Of a stretch of DNA of 41,626 nucleotides, positions 21,578 to 28,960 are shown piece by piece. Below the pieces are notes generated by a model. That model saw only the letters and a program-made list of their open reading frames with translations, had not been told where the DNA came from and searched no databases. The stretch is taken from NCBI GenBank assembly GCA_900769905.1, contig CAAGIL010000033.1, positions 1 to 41,626 on the forward strand, read 5' to 3'. The position numbers were made by a program, and so were the translations under genes. The stretch is from Rikenellaceae bacterium (GTDB taxonomy: Bacteria; Bacteroidota; Bacteroidia; Bacteroidales; UBA932). Within the stretch, counting starts at the first letter, position 1, and each line of letters opens with the position of its first letter.

Positions 21578-22384
21578 TTAACGGTTGTTTCTATTGAGTC
21601 TTACATTGAATCTCGCGCCGAAATTCACCCAGCGGAAATTCTGGAGTTCAAACATCAGCTCGAACCTGTTGTCCCAAACGGAGGCAATGAAGCCGGCGTT
21701 CACCGTGCGGGAGTCATACTCCGCAATAAGCTGGAGCTCGTCCAGGAGCCAGAGGTCGCAGAGCCATACCGGACGCCAGGTGACGGCGGCGCAGGGGCCG
21801 TTGAGTCTGTAGTCGGAGCGGCGGTTGTACTGGTAGGCCAGATGCGCACCGATCTTGCCCCAGGGGGTATTGAAGTTCTTGGAGAGGGCCAGATACATAC
21901 GGTTGAAGTAGCCGTTGCCCGTGCCGTCCACATTTCCGTCTATATACCCGCCTTCCGAAGAGCCCGTGGTCGGATCGCTTATGCCTACCGCCAGCGCAGG
22001 CATCCATTTCAGGCCGAACTCCCCTTCCTTAAGGAACTGGAACTTGCCGATGAAGTGCCTGTCCTGGTTGAACAATATAAGGGCCCGGTCGGTGGTGCTG
22101 CTGCCCTTCCTGCCGTCGAAGATGGTGAGCACGTAGCCCACTTCAAAACGGTCCCAGAATGCCAGGTTGAAGCCGTATGAGAAGGTGTCGTAGCTCCAGC
22201 CCGAAGTCGGGAGAGAGTGCCTGTTGAGGTAGTTGTTGGTTATGCTGAACACCCCGTCCGCGTGCATTTCGGCAGACGGCATCTGGAGCAGGCCGCTTGA
22301 GGAGTCCACAAACTGGGCCCGCATCAGTGGTGCAGACAAGGCAACACACAAAAGTGAAAGAAACGCTCTTCTCATAATCTTCAT
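21578..22384 (-). CDS. YjbH-like protein, N-terminal-half homologue
   Basis: This 268-residue exported protein has a signal peptide (RRAFLSLLCVALSAPLMRA). The mature start, GLLQMPSAEMHADGVFSIT, is the hallmark opening of the YjbH domain, in which a 'GL..MPSA' turn precedes the first barrel strands. Strands such as FEVGYVLTIF and GEFGLKWMPALAVGISD follow. E. coli YjbH is about 700 residues; this protein stops at about 268 and the rest appears as the fourth gene (18819-19985). ATG at 22384 is preferred by length; Met4 (22375) is an alternative because a possible -7 box ends only 4 bases before 22384. It is the first gene of the operon. Confidence 0.72.
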   Translation of the reverse strand: MKIMRRAFLSLLCVALSAPLMRAQFVDSSSGLLQMPSAEMHADGVFSITNNYLNRHSLPTSGWSYDTFSYGFNLAFWDRFEVGYVLTIFDGRKGSSTTDRALILFNQDRHFIGKFQFLKEGEFGLKWMPALAVGISDPTTGSSEGGYIDGNVDGTGNGYFNRMYLALSKNFNTPWGKIGAHLAYQYNRRSDYRLNGPCAAVTWRPVWLCDLWLLDELQLIAEYDSRTVNAGFIASVWDNRFELMFELQNFRWVNFGARFNVRLNRNNR

Positions 22385-22388
22385 CTTG

Positions 22389-22396
22389 CGAAGATA
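22389..22396 (-). promoter_or_regulatory. Possible -7 box of the YjbH-like operon (TATCTTCG)
   Basis: One mismatch to TAnnTTTG on the minus strand, 4 bases before the ATG. A TATCTTTA box faces the other way at 22410-22417, so the two divergent boxes form an AAGATA/TATCTT inverted repeat. Confidence 0.4.
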
Positions 22397-22442
22397 AGCA
22401 ATTTTTTGATATCTTTATACTTTGATTATAAAACTAAGGAAA

Positions 22443-22817
22443 ATGGCTGACAATTATCTCGAAAAGCGCAGTGAGGAACTGAGCCGTGGAAAGACTGTGA
22501 TACGCCGGGCAAACCCGTCTCTGGACAGTCTGCTGAAGAGTCTGGACACCCGGGAGGCTTCGGACCCGTCTTATGTCGTCAAGCAGGCGCAGCTGGATGC
22601 CCTGGTGCGCAGCGCCGCCCTGCTGGGAACGGATGCCGGCTTCAGCTCCGACGAAGCTTCGGCCACGGTGAGCCTGGAATGCGGGGACCTGTTCACTGCC
22701 GGGCAGTGCCTGCTCGCGCTGCGACTCAAGGCCGCTGAGCTCAGGCTCGGCAGCCGCCTGGAATCGCTATGCGAAAAGGACGGAAAAGCGGTCGCAGTGC
22801 TGGCCCTGTTCCGTTAG
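22443..22817 (+). CDS. Small uncharacterised protein
   Basis: This 124-residue protein starts at the ATG at 22443 (MADNYLEKRSEELSRGKT); an upstream TTG at 22422 is possible but unlikely. The N-terminus is basic and helical, with KTVIRRANPSLDSLLKSL. The rest is an alanine/leucine-rich helical domain with two cysteines (C84, C93 region). I recall similarly opening short proteins in other Bacteroidales but cannot name a family, and no motif is evident. It is divergent from the YjbH-like operon and convergent with the aminotransferase; the stop codons of the two genes overlap by 4 bases (TTAG). Confidence 0.65.
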   Translation: MADNYLEKRSEELSRGKTVIRRANPSLDSLLKSLDTREASDPSYVVKQAQLDALVRSAALLGTDAGFSSDEASATVSLECGDLFTAGQCLLALRLKAAELRLGSRLESLCEKDGKAVAVLALFR

Positions 22818-24013
22818 GCTTCCACCCTTCCCGGATACTGCTCCAGAGCCTTGCGCAGCACCTCCAGCGCCGCCGCGAGGTCTTCCTTGCAGAGCACGTA
22901 GGCAATGCGCACCTCCTGCTTGCCCTCGCCCGGTTCGGTGTAGAAGCCGGATGCCGGTGCCATCATCACCGTGGCCCCGTTCCAGCGGAACTCGTTCAGG
23001 CACCAGATGCAGAACTTCTCGGCATCATCGACAGGAAGCTTCGCCATAGTGTAGAAGGCTCCCATAGGGATGGGCGAATATACCCCCGGAATCTTGTTGA
23101 GCCCGTCGATAAGGAAGTTGCGCCTGTCCAGATACTCCTCGTAAACCCCTGAAAGATAATCTTTCGGCACGTCAATGGAAGCCTCGGCGACAATCTGTCC
23201 CAGAAGCGGCGGGGAGAGCCTTGCCTGGCAGAACTTCATCACTGCGTCGTGCACGCTCTTGTTCTTCGTGCAGAGGCAGCCTATTCTCGTACCGCACTCG
23301 GAATATCTCTTTGACACGGAGTCGAAGAGCACCACGTTCTCCTCTATCCCGTCGAGATGGAAGGCGGAGATATAAGGCATTCCGGTGTATATGAATTCCC
23401 TGTAAACCTCGTCGCTGAAGAGGAAGAGCCCGTGCTTCTTCACTATGTCGCGCAGGCGCTGCATCTCCTTTCGGGTGTAGAGGTAGCCCGTAGGGTTGTT
23501 GGGGTTGCAGATGAGTATGGCCTTGGTGCGAGGGGTAATCTTCGCCTCGAACTCCTCCACGGAAGGAAGACGGAAACCGTCCTCGATTCTGGTCTTCACG
23601 CTCTTGATTACGGCTCCCACGGAAATCGCAAAGGCCATATAGTTGGCGTAGAACGGGTCGGTGACTATGATTTCGTCGCCCGGATCGAGGCAGGCCAGGA
23701 AGGCGAAGAGCACGGCTTCGGAACCTCCGGCGGTGATGATGATCTCATCCGGGGAGAGGTAGATGCCGTATTCGGCGTAGTACTTGACCATCTTCGTGCG
23801 CAGGGAGAGGTAGCCGTCGGACGGGCTGTACTCCAGAATCTCCCTATCCACGTCCTTGAGGGCCTGCAGGGCGCAGTCCGGAGTCTTGATGTCCGGCTGG
23901 CCTATGTTGAGATGGTACACTTTCACTCCGTTCCTCTTTGCCGCGTCGGCATAGGGAGCGAGCTTCCTTATCGGAGAATAGGGCATGCTGTCCGCCCTGT
24001 CTGAAATTTTCAT
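22814..24013 (-). CDS. Pyridoxal-phosphate aminotransferase, class I (aspartate-type)
   Basis: This 399-residue fold-type I aminotransferase transfers amino groups to 2-oxoglutarate. PLP-binding motifs are visible: the NPNNPTG loop (170-176), SDEVYREF with D201 and Y204, and SVSKRYS with the Schiff-base lysine K235. The N-terminal YSPIRKLAPYA and NIGQPD are typical of the aspC-like group, and the C-terminus has EVRIAY with the substrate arginine. Exact substrate (aspartate, tyrosine or other) is not readable. It is a monocistronic gene with its own divergent promoter; its stop codon overlaps that of the small gene at 22443. Confidence 0.88.
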   Translation of the reverse strand: MKISDRADSMPYSPIRKLAPYADAAKRNGVKVYHLNIGQPDIKTPDCALQALKDVDREILEYSPSDGYLSLRTKMVKYYAEYGIYLSPDEIIITAGGSEAVLFAFLACLDPGDEIIVTDPFYANYMAFAISVGAVIKSVKTRIEDGFRLPSVEEFEAKITPRTKAILICNPNNPTGYLYTRKEMQRLRDIVKKHGLFLFSDEVYREFIYTGMPYISAFHLDGIEENVVLFDSVSKRYSECGTRIGCLCTKNKSVHDAVMKFCQARLSPPLLGQIVAEASIDVPKDYLSGVYEEYLDRRNFLIDGLNKIPGVYSPIPMGAFYTMAKLPVDDAEKFCIWCLNEFRWNGATVMMAPASGFYTEPGEGKQEVRIAYVLCKEDLAAALEVLRKALEQYPGRVEA

Positions 24014-24036
24014 AAATGACCGGTATTTATCTATCT

Positions 24037-24068
24037 ATTGCAAAAATATGAAAAATTCGTTAGTTTTG
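24037..24068 (+). promoter_or_regulatory. Overlapping divergent promoters of the aminotransferase and GH97 genes
   Basis: Plus strand: ATTG (24037-24040), 20 bases, TAGTTTTG (24061-24068), with the GH97 ATG 21 bases on. Minus strand: TATTTTTG complementary to 24041-24048, inside the plus-strand spacer, 27 bases before the aminotransferase ATG. Both polymerases compete for the same 30 bases, so expression of the two genes may be reciprocal. Confidence 0.6.
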
Positions 24069-24089
24069 TATAAACTAATACACTGAATA

Positions 24090-26045
24090 ATGAATATACT
24101 ATTCTCTTTCCTGCTGGCTCTGGTCACAAGCTTCAGCAGCCCCGATGGGAGACTGCTCGTCAAGATTGAGCAGAGCGAAGACTCCCGCCTGCTTTACAGC
24201 ATCGAATATGACGGAGAGACCCTCCTCTCCCCTTCCGCCCTCGGCCTGACGGGCAACTTCCGCGATTTCAGCAAGCTTTCCTTCGAGTCTGCAGAGACAA
24301 AGGACATCAGGGTCGACTACAGCCTCGACCGAATCAAGCAGAGCCGCGTGCAGCGCGATGCCCGCAGAACCCTGCTCCACTGCAAGACCCCGGACGGCCA
24401 CCCTCTCGACATAGAATGGCACGTCAGCAACAATGATGTCGCCTTCCGCTACAATGTCCTCAAGGATGACGGGACAGGCAGCATTAGGGTGATGAGCGAG
24501 CAGACCTCCTTCAACTTCCCTGCCGGCACCACCACCTACCTCTGCCCTCAGAGCGACGCGATGGTGGGCTGGAAACGCACCAAGCCGAGCTACGAAGAAT
24601 ACTACAAGCCGGGTGCCCTGATGGACCAGGAGTCCGAATTCGGCCACGGCTACACCTTCCCCTGCCTTTTCAAGGTTCCGGGCGCAGGCTGGGCCCTGGT
24701 CAGCGAGACCGGCGTGGACAGCAGGTACTGCGGCTCCCGACTGGGCGAATACCGCAAGGGAGAGGGCTACCGCATAGAGTTCCCTATGCCTGAGGAGAAC
24801 AACGGCAACGGCACCTCCGAGCCTGCCTTCGCGCTTCCGGGCAGCACAGCCTGGCGCACCATCACCGTTGGCTCCGACCTCGCACCCATAGTCGAGACCA
24901 CCATAGCCTTCGACGTGGTGGAGCCGCGCTACGAAAGCAGCCACAGCTACAGATTCGGTAAGGGAACCTGGAGCTGGATACTCTGGCAGGACGCCAGCAT
25001 CAACTACGACGACCAGGTGAAGTACATAGACCTCGCCTCCGCAATGGGCTTCCGCTACTGCCTCATAGACAATTTCTGGGACACCAACATAGGCAGGGAG
25101 AGGATGGAGGAGCTCGCGCGCTACGCAAGGTCGAAAGACGTGGACCTCTTCCTCTGGTATTCCTCCAGCGGCTGGTGGAACGACATCACCCAGGGCCCTA
25201 CCGACATAATGTGCAGCCCCATTGCCCGCAAGCAGGAGATGCGCTGGCTCGAGAGCATAGGCGTGAAGGGCATCAAGGTGGACTTCTTCGGCGGCGACAA
25301 GCAGGAGACGATGGCGCTCTACGAAGCCATACTCAGCGACGCGGACGACTACGGGCTGATGGTGATTTTCCACGGCTGCACCATACCGCGAGGCTGGGAG
25401 CGCATGTACCCGAACTACGTGGGCAGCGAGGCGGTGCGCGCATCCGAGAACCTTATCTTCGGCCAGTACGAGTGCAACCGGGAATCCATCCACGCGAGCC
25501 TCTACCCGTACATCAGGAACACGGTAGGATGCATGGAGTTCGGCGGCACCTTCCTGAACAAGGTGCTCGAGCGCAACAACGGCAAGCCTGATTCCAATGG
25601 ACGCGTACGCGGCACCAGGCGAATCACCACCGATGCCTTCGAACTGGCGACGGCAGTGCTCTTCCAGAACCCTATCCAGAACTTCGCCCTCGCCCCGAAC
25701 AACCTCGAGGACGCGCCTGAGCTCGCCCTGGACTTCCTGCGCGAAGTACCTACCACCTGGGACGAGACCCGCTACATTGACGGTGAACCGGGAGAGAACG
25801 TGGCCATAGCCCGCCGCCACGGCGACAGCTGGTACATAGGAGCCGTCAACGCCTCCGAGGAAGACTTCCTCATCGACGTGGCAGCCCTCGAGCAGCGTTT
25901 CGGAGGCAAGGCGGAAGTGCTCGGGACCGTGAGCACCAAGGTCAAGGGCTCATCCGAAAAGAAGAGCGAACTCGCAAGGATCAGCAACTTCAAAAAGCCG
26001 CTCCGCATAGCCCAGCACGACGGAGTGGCAATAATCATCAGGTAA
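24090..26045 (+). CDS. Glycoside hydrolase family 97, retaining-type
   Basis: This 651-residue exported glycosidase has a short signal peptide (about 1-16, no lipobox). GH97 layout: an N-terminal beta-sandwich (about 17-270), a central (beta/alpha)8 barrel (about 280-560) and a C-terminal beta domain. The nucleophile motif GIKVDFF places D398 where retaining alpha-galactosidases of the family (B. thetaiotaomicron BT1871 type) carry their catalytic aspartate. E453 lies 55 residues later, the spacing I recall for the acid/base (D415/E470). Inverting SusB-type members lack this Asp. FHGCTIPRGWERMYPN is the conserved middle motif. It is likely periplasmic and acts on alpha-linked galactosides or glucosides. 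No SusC/SusD genes are nearby. Confidence 0.9.
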   Translation: MNILFSFLLALVTSFSSPDGRLLVKIEQSEDSRLLYSIEYDGETLLSPSALGLTGNFRDFSKLSFESAETKDIRVDYSLDRIKQSRVQRDARRTLLHCKTPDGHPLDIEWHVSNNDVAFRYNVLKDDGTGSIRVMSEQTSFNFPAGTTTYLCPQSDAMVGWKRTKPSYEEYYKPGALMDQESEFGHGYTFPCLFKVPGAGWALVSETGVDSRYCGSRLGEYRKGEGYRIEFPMPEENNGNGTSEPAFALPGSTAWRTITVGSDLAPIVETTIAFDVVEPRYESSHSYRFGKGTWSWILWQDASINYDDQVKYIDLASAMGFRYCLIDNFWDTNIGRERMEELARYARSKDVDLFLWYSSSGWWNDITQGPTDIMCSPIARKQEMRWLESIGVKGIKVDFFGGDKQETMALYEAILSDADDYGLMVIFHGCTIPRGWERMYPNYVGSEAVRASENLIFGQYECNRESIHASLYPYIRNTVGCMEFGGTFLNKVLERNNGKPDSNGRVRGTRRITTDAFELATAVLFQNPIQNFALAPNNLEDAPELALDFLREVPTTWDETRYIDGEPGENVAIARRHGDSWYIGAVNASEEDFLIDVAALEQRFGGKAEVLGTVSTKVKGSSEKKSELARISNFKKPLRIAQHDGVAIIIR

Positions 26046-26081
26046 GGGAGTAGCGTCCCTTTAGAAGCATCGCCGACGATG

Positions 26082-26537
26082 TCACTTCTTGCGCCAGAAG
26101 GCAGAAGTGATGTCGGCGCGGTGGTAATAGAGGCGCTGGTTGGTAGTGGGCTCGTTGAGGGGGCCGAATTCCTTGATGTACGGACCCACCTTCACGAAAT
26201 CGAAAAGATCAAAAAGCTCATCCTCAACGCTTTCGCGGCCGGAATACAGGGCCAGTTCCAGGCCCGGACGGGAGCTTTTCACATAGGAGGCAATCCCTTT
26301 CAGGGCCTCGGGGTCATTGCCCTCCCCGAGGAAGAGGAAGCAGTTCACACCGAAATTGGACTTCAGCAGCTCATCCACAGCGGCAGGAGTGAGCACGTCT
26401 CCCAGGTCCTTCTTCAGGAAGGGAGAGTGGCAGCCAATGCAATTTCCCCGGCAGTTGGAAATCTCAACTGCCAGGGAAACTCTGTCCGGTATCTCCTCCA
26501 GAACTATGTCCGTGAGTGAAGGTACGAACTTTATCAT
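26082..26537 (-). CDS. nrdG: Anaerobic ribonucleotide reductase activating protein
   Basis: This 151-residue radical SAM enzyme generates the glycyl radical on NrdD. The CxxxCxxC cluster motif reads CRGNCIGCHS (C29, C33, C36), close to the N-terminus as in the family, followed by the conserved GEGNDPEAL segment. It overlaps nrdD by one base (TAATG), so the pair is coupled. Its last codons contain an inverted repeat (TCACTTCT/AGAAGTGA) that may fold in the 3' region of the convergent GH97 mRNA. Confidence 0.93.
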   Translation of the reverse strand: MIKFVPSLTDIVLEEIPDRVSLAVEISNCRGNCIGCHSPFLKKDLGDVLTPAAVDELLKSNFGVNCFLFLGEGNDPEALKGIASYVKSSRPGLELALYSGRESVEDELFDLFDFVKVGPYIKEFGPLNEPTTNQRLYYHRADITSAFWRKK

Positions 26538-28741
26538 TACAGATCCTTTGGAGAGTAGTACCTGCGCGAGGCTTCCACCTGACGAGGCTCAGCGAAGGAG
26601 GATACGCGCTTGAGGTAACCGATCACGCGGGTGAGGTAGTCGATGTTCTCACTGCCGCACTTAGGGCACTTGGTGAGGGTATCCTTGCTTATGTAGCCGC
26701 ACTCGTTGCATACGGTGTTGCGCACATTGAATGTGAAGTAGTTGGTGCCGTAATGGGCAGCCACCTTCAACAGCTGGCGGTACTGGTCCTTGCTCAGGTG
26801 CTCGTCCAGATTCATATGAAGGGCTGAACCGCCGTCCAGATACCTCACATACTCTTCTCCGTGGAGCTTGAACTTGTCTATGATCGAGAGGGAGGTATCC
26901 TCAGGATTGTAGAAGTATGAGCTGTAGAGATTGTGCTTTGAGGACACGAAGTAGCCGTCCTTGCTGTCCCACTTGTAGTTCTTGGCGGCGAGGTTCTCGG
27001 CCGGCACGAACTCGGTGTTGAACATTGCCTCTGGGGTGCGGTCCTTGCGGTTGGAGATGTTGATGGTCTCCAGCACCTTGTTCACGAACTCCTCGTACTT
27101 AGGGTTCGGAGAAATCTCGAGTCCGAGGAACTCAGCAGCCTCGGTCAGGCCGTTCACGCCCACGGTGAGGTACTGCTTCTTCATATCGATGAAGCCGGCG
27201 TTGTAAACGTCAAGCATATCAGCCTTGTAGAAGTCCTTGATGATTTCGTTGAAGGCAATCTGATACTTGTGCACGCGCTCGGTCATCTCGGTGATGGCCT
27301 TGGCTATGTAGTTGTTGTACAGGTCGTCCTTGTCGTAGAAGTTGGAAGCCGGGTTCAGAGGCTTGCCCTCAGGAAGGGACACTCCCCTCCTCTCGTTGAA
27401 ATACTTGCGGGTGGCGCTCTGTATGAGGCGGTTGAGATTGATGGTCATCACGGACTTGGAACCCGTGGCCACGGAAGCCGTACCCATCGAGTACTGGTGG
27501 GTGGTGTGGTTGTGGGAACTGTCCTCCCTGTCCTCGAGGTCCTTGAGGCTGTTGCGCAGACGGCAGCAGCTGGAAAGGGAGTCAGGGCTGTTGGAAAGGT
27601 AGCAGAAGAAGCTGTGTCCCTTGGACCACATCTCCGCGGTGAAGTCGGCGTACTCAGGATCGGAGAAATCGTCGCCTCCGTCGGTGAGCAGGGCCATCGT
27701 CTCCACAGGGAAGGTCAGGATATAGTGCTGGCGCTCCTCGTTGAACCAGTTCATGAAGTGCTTCTGCAGCCAGTCGAGGGTCTCCCACTTCGGAGCCGTT
27801 CCGTCAGGGAAGCGGAAGTCGCCGAACACGCCCTGGAAGTAGTTGCGGTCGAAGTAGCTGATGTTCCAGAACACGGTCTGGTAGCCGCGGTTGCCCGCAG
27901 GCATGTTCATGGAGTGCACCACCTGCTGGAAGTAATTGTCGATCACCTTCACGAGGGTGCGCTGCTTGGCGTTGTTCTCCACCACATCGTCCAGATGGTC
28001 GAGATAGTCGTCACCGTAGTCCTTGCGGATGAAGTAGTCGAGGTACATCAGGAACTCGGGGGTAGCCACCGCTCCCATGAACTGGGAGGAGATGGAGTAC
28101 ACGAGGTTGATGAACTCGCCGCAGAAGGACTTGAGGTCGGTAGGCGCAATGGACACGCCGCCCAGTTCCCTGAGGCCGCTGATGAGGAAAGGATACATTG
28201 TGATGGCGACGCAGTAAGGGAAGCCCGGGGTACCGCTCTCATCGTGCTTGTAGAGTATGTGCGAGTTCAGGTCCTTGAGGTACTGGTCGGCGAGGGCGCG
28301 GCCGTACAGGGTCTTGATCTTGTCGCACATGATGTAGCGGTTCTGCTTGATGTTGTTCTCCTTGTAGAGCTCGTTGCCCAGGGTCACGATGTTCTTGCGG
28401 GTGACGTTGGCATTGGCATCGAACTTGGAGCCCGTAGCGGCATTGGAGGCTGCGATGTAATCCTTGATGAAGTCCCTCTTCTTGCGGAGGTCGATGTCGG
28501 CATCGAACTTGTCTATATAGGCGTGGGCCACGCGCTTGTTGATGGACATCAGCGACTCCTCCACCTGGCGGCGGATTTCTGCGCTGGTAATTCCTTCATA
28601 GATATAAAGGTTGTTGATGATCGACACCACAATCGCGTCGTCACAGTACTCCTTGGCCGATTTGTAGGCCTCGTGTATGCCTCGGGCAAGTTTGGCTTTA
28701 TCGAACTCCTCTATGGAGCCGTTGGTTTTGCGTACGTCCAT
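26537..28741 (-). CDS. nrdD: Anaerobic (class III) ribonucleoside-triphosphate reductase
   Basis: This 734-residue enzyme reduces NTPs to dNTPs by a glycyl-radical mechanism under anoxia. An N-terminal ATP-cone (about 1-90, MDVRKTNGSIEEFDKAKLARGI) supplies allosteric control. The catalytic domain includes the SSCCRLRNSL active-site cysteines. The C-terminus holds the zinc site C678, C681, C692, C695 (CNECG...CPKCG) and the radical glycine G708 in RVIGYL. Length matches the family. It is first gene of the nrdDG operon. Presence of only the oxygen-sensitive class in this window supports an anaerobic host, though other classes may be elsewhere. Confidence 0.96.
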   Translation of the reverse strand: MDVRKTNGSIEEFDKAKLARGIHEAYKSAKEYCDDAIVVSIINNLYIYEGITSAEIRRQVEESLMSINKRVAHAYIDKFDADIDLRKKRDFIKDYIAASNAATGSKFDANANVTRKNIVTLGNELYKENNIKQNRYIMCDKIKTLYGRALADQYLKDLNSHILYKHDESGTPGFPYCVAITMYPFLISGLRELGGVSIAPTDLKSFCGEFINLVYSISSQFMGAVATPEFLMYLDYFIRKDYGDDYLDHLDDVVENNAKQRTLVKVIDNYFQQVVHSMNMPAGNRGYQTVFWNISYFDRNYFQGVFGDFRFPDGTAPKWETLDWLQKHFMNWFNEERQHYILTFPVETMALLTDGGDDFSDPEYADFTAEMWSKGHSFFCYLSNSPDSLSSCCRLRNSLKDLEDREDSSHNHTTHQYSMGTASVATGSKSVMTINLNRLIQSATRKYFNERRGVSLPEGKPLNPASNFYDKDDLYNNYIAKAITEMTERVHKYQIAFNEIIKDFYKADMLDVYNAGFIDMKKQYLTVGVNGLTEAAEFLGLEISPNPKYEEFVNKVLETINISNRKDRTPEAMFNTEFVPAENLAAKNYKWDSKDGYFVSSKHNLYSSYFYNPEDTSLSIIDKFKLHGEEYVRYLDGGSALHMNLDEHLSKDQYRQLLKVAAHYGTNYFTFNVRNTVCNECGYISKDTLTKCPKCGSENIDYLTRVIGYLKRVSSFAEPRQVEASRRYYSPKDL

Positions 28742-28790
28742 TATATTGTTTGATTTTTAATTATTCTAAAAGAGCCGTCAACCGGTTTCA

Positions 28791-28798
28791 CAAATTTA
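28791..28798 (-). promoter_or_regulatory. nrdDG -7 promoter box (TAAATTTG)
   Basis: A perfect minus-strand TAnnTTTG box lies 49 bases before the nrdD ATG. A possible regulatory repeat region (28830-28858) lies upstream. No NrdR-box dyad is visible. Confidence 0.5.
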
Positions 28799-28916
28799 GG
28801 CATATTGCCCTATCAAAAAAGCCCCCCACTTGTCAAGTTATCAACAAGGTTTTCAACATTCCCGCACAGAAGCCTTTCTTTGCGGAAAAGCCCTTATTAT
28901 TCTCAAATTTATTTCT

Positions 28917-28924
28917 TACCTTTG
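28917..28924 (+). promoter_or_regulatory. purA -7 promoter box (TACCTTTG)
   Basis: A perfect plus-strand TAnnTTTG box lies 36 bases before the purA ATG; the -33 match is weak. No purine riboswitch or other structured leader is seen in the short 5' UTR. Confidence 0.5.
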
Positions 28925-28960
28925 TGTGTTTGATATGAAACTATCACTAACATCACAATA

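Noticed and set aside
24099..25820. 573-residue open frame on the minus strand opposite GH97
   Set aside because: It is a shadow of the GC-rich third-codon pattern of the GH97 gene; the reading has no family motifs and a Val/Ala/Glu/His-rich composition typical of antisense frames.
27269..28753. 494-residue open frame on the plus strand opposite nrdD
   Set aside because: Antisense shadow with repetitive Val/Glu/His content; nrdD has every catalytic and zinc motif in the opposite frame.
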